Below, in pieces: positions 15,000 to 22,297 of a DNA stretch of 34,592 nucleotides. The translations under genes were made by a program, and so were the position numbers. Where the stretch lies: NCBI GenBank assembly GCA_964633205.1, contig CAZWFN010000060.1:1-34592 (forward strand), in the 5' to 3' direction. Positions within the stretch are counted from its first letter, which is position 1. Every line of letters starts with the position of its first letter. The stretch is from CAYVQE01 sp964633205. Its GTDB lineage: Bacteria > Myxococcota > B64-G9. The notes beneath the pieces were generated by a model. The model saw nothing but the letters and a program-made list of their open reading frames with translations. It did not search any database and had not been told where the DNA came from.

Positions 15000-16282
15000 G
15001 CCGGGCCTCCTTCCGCGCCTTCCAGACTGGCGCCGGAAGCCAGTTCGTCGTCCGGCCAGTCGCCCTCGCCCGTGCCCGGCGCCACCACACAGTTGCGCCC
15101 CACCGCGCAACCGGCGGGCAGCCGCGCCCCCTTGCCGATCAGGCTGGTGCCGCCGGCCAAGGCCCGCGGCTGGGCGCGGTTGGGCCCCGCCGGCTCGCCG
15201 CAGCCGATCCGCGCGCCGTCGCCCACCTCCACCCACTTGTCCAGGACGGCGCGATCGACCCGGGCGCCGGCGCGCACCCGCACGCCGTCGAGCAGCACGC
15301 TGTCGGTCACCCGGGCGCCCGGCTCGACCCAGACGCCCGGCGACAGCACGCTGCCGGCGACCTCGCCGGCCACCCGGGCCCCAGGGGCCACCATGGATCG
15401 GGCGCAGCGGCCGCCCGCATCCAGGCGTACCGGCGGCGGATCGCCTAGCCCGAACAGCGTCTTGCGGGTGCGCACGGCCCAGTCGGCCAGCGCGATCGGC
15501 GGCGCTTCGCCCAGCAGGTCGCGGTGGGCCTGGTGGTAGGCGTCGACCGAACGGGCGTAGTTCCAGTAACCGTCGTACAAGAAGGCCTGCACCGAATCGC
15601 TGCCGACCATGGCCGGCAGCACATCGGCGTACAGCTGGTAGCTCTCGGGCTGGCGCATGGCCTCGCTCAGCCGTCGGATCAGCACCTCGGTGCGGAACAG
15701 AAAAACCGTCAGTGAGACCAGCCGCGAGCGCGGCGCGGCCGGTTTCTCCTCGTAGCCGGTCACCCGACCACCGCCGTCCACCTCGGCGAAACCGAAACGA
15801 CCGCGGCCGCGATCAGGCTCCATCTCCTTGACCACCATGGTCAGGTCGGCTTCGGTGCGCCGGTGCTGCTCGATCACGCCGGCGAAGCCGACGTTGTAGA
15901 TGTGATCGCCGGACAGGATGAGCACATCGCGCGGGGCGTGGTCGCGGATGAAGTTCAAGTTCTGCCAGACGGCGTCGGCCGTGCCCCGGTAGCCGAATCC
16001 GCCGGCGTGACCGGTGTAGGGCGGCAGCAGCTTGACCCCCCGGCCGCGGCCGATCAGGTCCCAGGGCTCGCCCGTGCCCAGGTGATCGATCAGAGCCCAG
16101 GGCCGGTACAGGCTGAGCACCCCGATCCGCTCGATGTCGGCCCGCATCAGCCCCGAGAGGGCGAAGTCGATGATGCGGTACTGGCCGGCGAAGGGCACGG
16201 CGGCTTTCGGCCGCTGGGCGGTGAGCACCGACAGCTCCTCCACCCGCCCCCCGGCCAGGATCATGGCGATCACGTCGCGCAC
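14996..16282 (-). CDS. GlgC paralogue with altered nucleotide loop (possible regulatory or GlgD-like subunit)
   Basis: A 428-aa ADP-glucose pyrophosphorylase homologue. It keeps PKAAVPFAGQYRIIDFALSG, GYRGTADAVWQN (the catalytic-Asp block), LSGDHIYNVGF, YEEKPAAP and a C-terminal hexapeptide beta-helix. The N-terminal loop, however, reads AGGRVEELSVLT where catalytic enzymes have AGGxGTRLxxLT, and the next basic pair is changed. Tandem catalytic and degenerate GlgC-like genes recall the GlgC/GlgD or plant large/small-subunit arrangement, so a regulatory partner is plausible. It could also be an active enzyme with different nucleotide preference, because this loop form occurs in other GlgC-like proteins. 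The start is GTG at 16282; the frame is open upstream but lacks similarity there. Confidence 0.88.
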   Translation of the reverse strand: MRDVIAMILAGGRVEELSVLTAQRPKAAVPFAGQYRIIDFALSGLMRADIERIGVLSLYRPWALIDHLGTGEPWDLIGRGRGVKLLPPYTGHAGGFGYRGTADAVWQNLNFIRDHAPRDVLILSGDHIYNVGFAGVIEQHRRTEADLTMVVKEMEPDRGRGRFGFAEVDGGGRVTGYEEKPAAPRSRLVSLTVFLFRTEVLIRRLSEAMRQPESYQLYADVLPAMVGSDSVQAFLYDGYWNYARSVDAYHQAHRDLLGEAPPIALADWAVRTRKTLFGLGDPPPVRLDAGGRCARSMVAPGARVAGEVAGSVLSPGVWVEPGARVTDSVLLDGVRVRAGARVDRAVLDKWVEVGDGARIGCGEPAGPNRAQPRALAGGTSLIGKGARLPAGCAVGRNCVVAPGTGEGDWPDDELASGASLEGAEGGPA

Positions 16283-16339
16283 GTTCGACCCCCGCGCTGG
16301 CCCTGCCGGCCCGAAGGGTCGACAGGACGTGCGGGCGGT

Positions 16340-16368
16340 ATCATAGTGACGCCCGGCGGGTGCGTCAA
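16340..16368 (-). promoter_or_regulatory. Sigma70-like promoter of the glgC pair
   Basis: The minus strand reads TTGACG (16368-16363), an exact 17-bp spacer, then TATGAT (16345-16340). Both boxes match consensus at 5 of 6. The box ends 57 bp upstream of the GTG start at 16282. It is the best-looking promoter in the window. Confidence 0.75.
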
Positions 16369-16452
16369 TCCCACAAAATCCGTGCCGTTTTCGTCCCGCG
16401 AGCCGATTGCGGACAACGATTGACGAAAGATGCAAAATCGCTGCAGGTCCTG

Positions 16453-16458
16453 TATAAT
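16453..16458 (+). promoter_or_regulatory. Perfect -10 box upstream of the MopE-repeat lipoprotein
   Basis: TATAAT lies 39 bp before the ATG at 16498. At 17-bp spacing the -35 region reads atgcaa, only a 3 of 6 match. A TTGACG at 16420-16425 is 27 bp away, too far for a standard promoter. The gene may rely on an activator. Confidence 0.5.
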
Positions 16459-16497
16459 GACCCGTCGACCACGCACAATCCCAAGGGAGTGGAACCC

Positions 16498-18711
16498 ATG
16501 AAGCGCATGGAAGGCCCGAAACGATACTGCCTGCGACTGGGTTTGGCCGCCGCGCTGGCGCTCGGCCTGGCGGGCTGCGGCGGTGGTGGCAGCGAATTCA
16601 TCGACGAAGACGGCGACGGCTGGCCGCCGCCGGCCGACTGTGACGACAACGACCCGGCTCGCCACCCGCTGGCCGAGGAGATCCCATACGACGGGATCGA
16701 CCAGAACTGCAGCGGCGCGGACCTGACCGACCTGGACGGCGATGGCTACGACGCCGAGCAGGCCGGTGGCACCGACTGCGACGACGGCGATCCGGATCGC
16801 AACCCCGGTCAGGAAGAGATACCCTATGACGGCATCGACCAGGATTGCAGCGGCAGCGACCTGACCGACGTCGACGGCGACGGCTTCGACGCCGAGCAGG
16901 CCGGCGGCACCGACTGCGACGACACCGACGCCAGCATCAACCCGGACGCGGACGAGATCCCGAACGACGGCATCGACCAGGACTGCGACGGCCTGGACTA
17001 CTCCGGCACCACCGAAGGCGACGAGGACGGCGACGGTTTCGTCGCCAGCACCTTCGCCGAGGGCCTCGACTGCGACGACAGCGACCCCGAGATCTACCCG
17101 GGCGCACCCGAGCGCTGCAACGGCCTCGACGACGACTGCGACGGGCTGACCGACGAGGGCCTGCTCGACCTGGACGGCGACGGCTCGCCGGCCTGCATGG
17201 ACTGCGACGACTACGATCCCCAGCGCTTTCCAGGCAACATGGAGATCCCCTACGACGGCATCGACCAGGATTGCGACGGCGCCGACCTGACCGACGTCGA
17301 CGGCGACGGCTTCGACTCGGATGCGGTCGAGTTCGGCCAGGACTGCGACGACACCAACCCGGATGTCAACCCGCTGGCCGAAGAAGTCTGCAACCGGATC
17401 GACGACGACTGCAACGGCACCGTCGACGACCCCTTCATCGCCAACGGCGACGACGACGACGACGGCTGGCCCAACGACTGCGACTGCGGCCCCGACGACC
17501 CGGCGGTCAACCCCGGGGCGGCCGAGGCGGCCGGCAACGGCATCGACGACGACTGCGACGGGCTGACCGACGAGGTGGATGTGGACGGCGACGGCCACTA
17601 CGCCTGCGAGGCCGACGGCAACACCTTCCCCGAACCGTGCGACTGCTGTGATGACGGCACCGAGGCGATGGAGGGCTGCGATCCGTTCACCGCCGCCAGC
17701 ATCTACCCGGAAGCGCCCGAGGTGCCCTACGACGGCATCGACCAGGACTGCGACGGCACCGATCTGGTCGACGTCGACGAGGACGGCTTCATCGCCATCC
17801 AGGTCGAGGGCGGCGACGACTGCAACGACCACAACCCCGAGGCCCATCCGGGCCACGCCGAGGTCTGCCACGAGCCGGCCGACAACAACTGCGACGGCAC
17901 GGTCAACGAGGGCTGCGGTCCGGGCTTCGACGAGGATGTGCTGGTGGCCGAGGGGCCGTTCACCATGGGCCTACCGGCCGAGGACACCTACAACCCGGAT
18001 CAGGACCCGCAGCACGTGGTCGACCTGGGCGCCTACGCCATCGACATGTACGAGGTCACCGTCTCCCAGTACCGGCGCTGTGTGGCCGCCGGCGCCTGCG
18101 ACATCAACGCGCTGCCGGACGAGTCGGCCAGCGACCCCGACTACTGGTTCAACCAGGGCCGCGGTCTATCGCCGGCCATCCAGGTCGGCTGGGCCGACGC
18201 CCAGGCGTACTGTGCCTGGGCCGGCAAGCAACTGCCGACCGAGGCCCAGTGGGAGAAGGCCGCCCGCGGCGCCGGCGAAGAGGACAAGCGCTACCCCTGG
18301 GGCGAGGTGCAGTGGGAAGCGCCCGACGGGGGCGGCGCCCCGGTCCGGATGCCGGTCTCCTGCGAGCGGGCCAACCACCGTCAGCTGTGCGACCTGCTGC
18401 TGTGCGAAAGCGACGTGGTGGCGGTCGACAGCTACGAGGACGGCCGCAGCGATTTCGGTGCCTACAACATGGCCGGCAACGTGATGGAGTGGGTGGCCGA
18501 CTGGTACGACGCCGACTACTACGCCGTGTCGCCGGACACCGATCCCGACGGCCCGGCCGACGGCACCCACAAGGTGCTGCGCGGCGGCGGTTTCAAGGAC
18601 GTCGACTACTTCATCGAGGTCACCGCCCGCAAGTGGACCAACCCCGACCGCCACGCCGAGGACATCGGTTTCCGCTGCGCCCGCATCCCGCCCACCCCCT
18701 TCGAGCCCTGA
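16498..18711 (+). CDS. Lipoprotein with nine MopE-type Asp/Cys repeats fused to an FGE/SUMF1-like domain
   Basis: A 737-aa predicted surface or periplasmic lipoprotein. It has a basic N-terminus, a hydrophobic stretch and the lipobox LAGC at about residues 23-26, followed by Gly-rich residues. Residues about 33-475 hold nine modules built on DxDGDG...CDD.....P...E.....IDxDC, ending in forms such as YDGIDQDC or NGIDDDC. This is the putative metal-binding motif of MopE-like proteins and is likely to bind calcium or another divalent metal. Residues about 480-737 are a sulfatase-modifying-factor fold (GPFTMG, YEVTVSQYRRCV, QLPTEAQWEKAARG, YNMAGNVMEWVADWY, VLRGGGF, GFRCAR). The active-site cysteines of true formylglycine-generating enzymes are absent from the RGGGFKDVDYFIEV segment, so a binding role is likelier than catalysis. 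Start: ATG with an aaggga site 9 bp upstream. Confidence 0.9.
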   Translation: MKRMEGPKRYCLRLGLAAALALGLAGCGGGGSEFIDEDGDGWPPPADCDDNDPARHPLAEEIPYDGIDQNCSGADLTDLDGDGYDAEQAGGTDCDDGDPDRNPGQEEIPYDGIDQDCSGSDLTDVDGDGFDAEQAGGTDCDDTDASINPDADEIPNDGIDQDCDGLDYSGTTEGDEDGDGFVASTFAEGLDCDDSDPEIYPGAPERCNGLDDDCDGLTDEGLLDLDGDGSPACMDCDDYDPQRFPGNMEIPYDGIDQDCDGADLTDVDGDGFDSDAVEFGQDCDDTNPDVNPLAEEVCNRIDDDCNGTVDDPFIANGDDDDDGWPNDCDCGPDDPAVNPGAAEAAGNGIDDDCDGLTDEVDVDGDGHYACEADGNTFPEPCDCCDDGTEAMEGCDPFTAASIYPEAPEVPYDGIDQDCDGTDLVDVDEDGFIAIQVEGGDDCNDHNPEAHPGHAEVCHEPADNNCDGTVNEGCGPGFDEDVLVAEGPFTMGLPAEDTYNPDQDPQHVVDLGAYAIDMYEVTVSQYRRCVAAGACDINALPDESASDPDYWFNQGRGLSPAIQVGWADAQAYCAWAGKQLPTEAQWEKAARGAGEEDKRYPWGEVQWEAPDGGGAPVRMPVSCERANHRQLCDLLLCESDVVAVDSYEDGRSDFGAYNMAGNVMEWVADWYDADYYAVSPDTDPDGPADGTHKVLRGGGFKDVDYFIEVTARKWTNPDRHAEDIGFRCARIPPTPFEP

Positions 18712-18717
18712 GCCGGG

Positions 18718-20958
18718 CTACTTGGTATCCGCCCGCAGCACGCCGTCCCAGTCCTCACCCGGGGGCTCGGCCGCCAGCCGCCGGCAACGCTCCGCATAGG
18801 CGGCCGCCGGCCGATCGTCACGCTCGGCCGCCAAGCGGGCGAAGGCCGCGGCGGCTTCATCGAAACGCCGGGAGCGGTAGGCTTCCAGCGCGGCGCGGAA
18901 GTCATCGAGCCAGGCGTCGGCCTCGGGGTCGGGCGGCCCGCGGTGGAGCAGCTCGAACAAGCGCACCGGCTCGCGCTTGCCCTTGACCGCCACCCGGTCG
19001 ATCTCGCGAAAGGTGAAGGCCGAGCCGACGGCCCGGCGGGTGCTCTGGCTGACCAGGATGCGGGTGCCGAAACGCTTGGTCAGCCCCTCGATGCGCGAGC
19101 CCAGGTTGACGTGGTCGCCGACCACGGTGTAGTCGAAGCGCTCGGCCGAGCCCATGTTGCCCACCGACATGGGTCCGGTGTTGACGCCGATGCCGATCTC
19201 CAGCTCGGGCAATCCAGCGACCCGCCAGTCGGCGCGCAGCCCGACCAGCGCCTGGCTCATGTGCAGCGCGGTCTCGCAGGCCGCGGCGGCGTGATTCGGA
19301 TCGGGCAGCGGAGCGCCGAACACCGCCATGATGGCGTCGCCGATGTACTTGTCGAGCAGACCGCGCTGGGCCAGCACGATCTCGGTCATTGGCGTCAGGT
19401 AGCTGTTGAGCAGCTCGGTCAGCCGTTCCGGCGACAGGCCCTCGGCCAGGCTGGTGAAGCCCCGGATGTCGGAGAACAACACGCTGAGCTCGCGCCGCTC
19501 GCCGCCGAGCTTCAGCGCCTCGGGGCTCTCGATGAGCTGCTCGATGACGTCGTCCGACAGGTAGTGGGCGAAGGCGACGCGCAGCCGCCGCCGGGCCCGC
19601 TCCTCGCCCAGGTAGGACAGAGCCAGGCAGACCAGGCTGACCAGGCCGAAGGCCGACAGCGGCCCGACCCAGGGCAACCACAGCTGGCCCCGAGCGAAGG
19701 CCAGGTGGGTGACGAACAGATAGCCCGCCAGCAGCAGCAGCGATCCCCCGAAGCGCAGCAGCGGGGCCAGGCGCCACCGCGGCCAGTAGAGCAGGACCAG
19801 CAGCAGGCCGAAGCCCAGCACCAGCAGCGCGTCCAACCACCACGGGCTGCGGCGCAGAAAGTCGCCGGCCAGCAGGTTGTCGACGGCGGTGGCGTGCACC
19901 TCGACACCCGGCATGGCACTGGAAAATGGAGTTCGGGCCTTGTCGTGGCCGAAGTAGGTGAAGCCGAGCAGCACGATCTTGTCGCGCAACGCCCCGGGCG
20001 CCAGCCGGCCCTCGACCAGATCGATCACCGAGTGGGTGGTGAAGCTTTCCGGGCCGCCCCGATAGTTCAGCCACAGGCCGTGGTCGAGGTTGAGCGGGAT
20101 GCGGCGCTCGCCGAACTGCAGCGCCGGCCGGCCCGCGCCGGTCCGGCCCAGGTAGACGCGCCGCGATCGGGGCACGCCCAGCCGGGAGGCGGCCAGCTGC
20201 ACCGCCATCGGCGCCAGCACCCGGCCGCGGTACGTGCGCACGGCCGGGATCTGGCGCACGGCGTGGGTGGCGTCCTCGGCCACGGTCACGTAGCCCAGCG
20301 CATCGGCCGCGGCGTTGAAAGCCGGCAGCGACAGGGTGGTCCGCGCAGCTGCCGGCGGCGGGCGCGGCCCGGCCACCGCCTGGCCATATGCCGCCTTGGC
20401 CGGAACGGCTCCCGCGGCGTCGGGTCCGCTGGCGCCCAGGTGGAAGGCCAACACCACCGCCGGCGCCCGGCGGATGGCCGCCGCCAGCCGTTCGTCGCCC
20501 CGGGTCTGGTGGTACACCCGCCGCAGCAGCGCAACCGCCTCCGCCTCCCCGGCCTCGTCCAAAGCGGCTTGCGGCCGGTCGGCCAGAAAGGCAGCGATGG
20601 CGGAGGTCAGCCCGGCCGGCAGGATGCGCTCGTGATCCACGAACAGGGCGTCGATGCCGACGGCCCGCGCACCGGAGTCGGCCAGGGCATCGAGAACCCG
20701 GGCGAAGCCGGCCCGCTTTTCGAACAGCTCGGGCTGTTGGCGGATGGTGCGATCATCATAGGCCAACACCACCAGTTCAGCGGAGGCCGGTTGCGGGCCG
20801 CGCAGGCCGAAGCGCCAGTCCAGCGACTCGCGCTCGGCCACCGCCAGCGGTCCGCTCAGCCCGGGGATCGGCCAGCCCAACCGGTAGACCGCGGTCACCA
20901 GCGCCAGCAGCAACACCAGCAGGCCGCCGGCCAGCAGCGGGCTGCGCAGCCGGCTCAC
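18718..20958 (-). CDS. CHASE2-domain class III adenylate/guanylate cyclase
   Basis: A 746-aa membrane cyclase. It has an N-terminal transmembrane helix, an extracytoplasmic CHASE2 sensor (about residues 35-350), three transmembrane helices (about 365-450), and a class III cyclase domain (about 480-660). The first metal aspartate is in FSDIRGFTSLAE, the substrate-facing Lys and second aspartate are in LDKYIGDAIMAVFGAP, and the transition-state Asn/Arg are in VVGDHVNLGSRIEG. These residues suggest an active enzyme, with ATP the more likely substrate because of the Lys. A short TPR-like helical tail ends the protein. The start is GTG at 20958, 19 bp after the stop of the FecR-like gene, so the two are probably co-transcribed. 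The CHASE2 ligand is unknown. Confidence 0.93.
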   Translation of the reverse strand: MSRLRSPLLAGGLLVLLLALVTAVYRLGWPIPGLSGPLAVAERESLDWRFGLRGPQPASAELVVLAYDDRTIRQQPELFEKRAGFARVLDALADSGARAVGIDALFVDHERILPAGLTSAIAAFLADRPQAALDEAGEAEAVALLRRVYHQTRGDERLAAAIRRAPAVVLAFHLGASGPDAAGAVPAKAAYGQAVAGPRPPPAAARTTLSLPAFNAAADALGYVTVAEDATHAVRQIPAVRTYRGRVLAPMAVQLAASRLGVPRSRRVYLGRTGAGRPALQFGERRIPLNLDHGLWLNYRGGPESFTTHSVIDLVEGRLAPGALRDKIVLLGFTYFGHDKARTPFSSAMPGVEVHATAVDNLLAGDFLRRSPWWLDALLVLGFGLLLVLLYWPRWRLAPLLRFGGSLLLLAGYLFVTHLAFARGQLWLPWVGPLSAFGLVSLVCLALSYLGEERARRRLRVAFAHYLSDDVIEQLIESPEALKLGGERRELSVLFSDIRGFTSLAEGLSPERLTELLNSYLTPMTEIVLAQRGLLDKYIGDAIMAVFGAPLPDPNHAAAACETALHMSQALVGLRADWRVAGLPELEIGIGVNTGPMSVGNMGSAERFDYTVVGDHVNLGSRIEGLTKRFGTRILVSQSTRRAVGSAFTFREIDRVAVKGKREPVRLFELLHRGPPDPEADAWLDDFRAALEAYRSRRFDEAAAAFARLAAERDDRPAAAYAERCRRLAAEPPGEDWDGVLRADTK

Positions 20959-20977
20959 CGGCCTCTCCCGGTCGGGC

Positions 20978-22183
20978 TCACGGCCAGCGCACCTTCAGCG
21001 TGTAGCGGCCGCCGGCCACCCCGGCCGGCGCCCGTTTGCCGCGCCAGCGCTTTTCCAGGCAGCGGGCCAGGCGCGTCTCAGCGCTCGCCGCCACCCGCCG
21101 CACCCGCCGGCCCTCGATAGCGACGGTCAGCGAGACGGGCTCGGCCGACCGCTCGGCCAGCAACCGGCGGCAATCGCCGAGATCGCGGATCCGCGCGGCG
21201 AAGTAACTCCGGGTCTCCTCGTCGACGGCGATCGGCTCACCGTCGGCCGCAGCGCTGATCTCCAGCAGTTCGCCGCCGGGCGCAACGCCCGCCTTGCCCG
21301 CGGGCCCACCACCGGCGGCATCTTCCAGGCCATCTTCCAGGCCTCCGGCCCCGCTGGCCGCGTCCCCGGCCGCATCGGCGCCGCCGCGGAACAGCCGGCC
21401 GGACTTGTCCTTGCCGCGCGACTCGCGCTCGCCGGCGACGTAGCCCTCGCGCAGGCGGACTTCCGCGTCCCGGCGGGCGGGAGGCGACGGCGGGGCTTGA
21501 CCGGCACCGGCTTTCGCTTCGACCGCGCTGGGCTTCGCCTTGGCCGCAGCCACCGGCCGCCGCATCTTCTTTGCGGCCGCAGCCGTGGAGGGCGTCGGCG
21601 GCGGCCGGCGCTCGTGCTCGGGCTCGGGCTCGGCACCGACGCGGTCGGCTTCGAAATCAGCGGCGGCGGCCGGCTCTCGTCGGCGCATGGCGTGGGCCTC
21701 CTCCTGCTCCGCGCTCTGGACGACCACGCCCTCACCGGCGGCCATGCGCGCGTGCCAGCCGACGATGCGCTCGGTATTGCGCTTCTCGTCGGGCTCGAGC
21801 AACGCGGTCAGCTGTTGCTGGATGGAGCGCTCGGCGGCCGGTGCGTCCAGCCCGGCCAGCTCGGTCACCGGATAACGGCTGGCCGCGTCCAGCCGGCTGA
21901 GCAGACCGTTGCCGAGCTGTAGGATGACGAAGGATCCGGGACCGAGCACGATCGCGTCGCCGGTGATCAACGGTGCGTCGGGCCGGGCGGCGAAAGCGTG
22001 GCCATCAGCGGACTCGATCCTCACCTCGCCCTGGAACAGCAGCACCTTGGCCAAAGCCGGGCCGCTGCCGGCCGCTGCCGGCCGGGCCGCGGCATCGGCC
22101 GCCAGCGGTGGCGGCTCGTCGCAGCCGCCGGCCAGCACCCCCAGCACCAGCAACAGCACTCCGACCGAACGGCTCGAGACCAT
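20978..22183 (-). CDS. FecR-like lipoprotein with AgmX/TonB-like C-terminus
   Basis: A 401-aa envelope protein. The signal segment SVGVLLLVLGVLAGGC ends in a lipobox-like Cys at about residue 21, slightly off consensus (Ala-Gly-Gly-Cys). Residues about 40-120 form a FecR-type beta domain (AKVLLFQGEVRIES ... LITGDAIVLGPGSFVILQL). Residues 190-330 are Ala/Pro/Lys/Glu-rich and probably disordered. The last 70 residues (VSLTVAIEGRRVRRV ... ARCLEKRWRG ... YTLKVRW) look like the TonB-C/AgmX-type domain common in myxobacterial envelope proteins, with two cysteines. The start at 22183 has a GGGGAGG site; the longer open frame is not used. It stands 19 bp upstream of the CHASE2 cyclase. FecR-like and CHASE2 proteins are frequent neighbours, pointing to envelope signalling. 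Confidence 0.82.
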   Translation of the reverse strand: MVSSRSVGVLLLVLGVLAGGCDEPPPLAADAAARPAAAGSGPALAKVLLFQGEVRIESADGHAFAARPDAPLITGDAIVLGPGSFVILQLGNGLLSRLDAASRYPVTELAGLDAPAAERSIQQQLTALLEPDEKRNTERIVGWHARMAAGEGVVVQSAEQEEAHAMRRREPAAAADFEADRVGAEPEPEHERRPPPTPSTAAAAKKMRRPVAAAKAKPSAVEAKAGAGQAPPSPPARRDAEVRLREGYVAGERESRGKDKSGRLFRGGADAAGDAASGAGGLEDGLEDAAGGGPAGKAGVAPGGELLEISAAADGEPIAVDEETRSYFAARIRDLGDCRRLLAERSAEPVSLTVAIEGRRVRRVAASAETRLARCLEKRWRGKRAPAGVAGGRYTLKVRWP

Positions 22184-22297
22184 ACGCGCCTCCCCTGGAC
22201 CACGAGCGTTCCAGTCGGTATATACGCCCGAGCGCCCGCAACGATCCATGACCGGATTCCGGCTCGGGTCCATGGGCTCTGTGTATCAGACTTCGGT

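Noticed and set aside
16420..16458. TTGACG plus TATAAT as a standard promoter for the MopE-repeat gene
   Set aside because: The spacing is 27 bp, well outside the 16-19 bp that sigma70 tolerates.
17938..18711. Active formylglycine-generating enzyme
   Set aside because: The fold is present, but the cysteines of the active site are replaced in the segment after VLRGGGF.
22219..22224. TATATA as a promoter for the FecR-like gene
   Set aside because: It would be at a suitable distance, but I found no acceptable -35 at 16-19 bp spacing.
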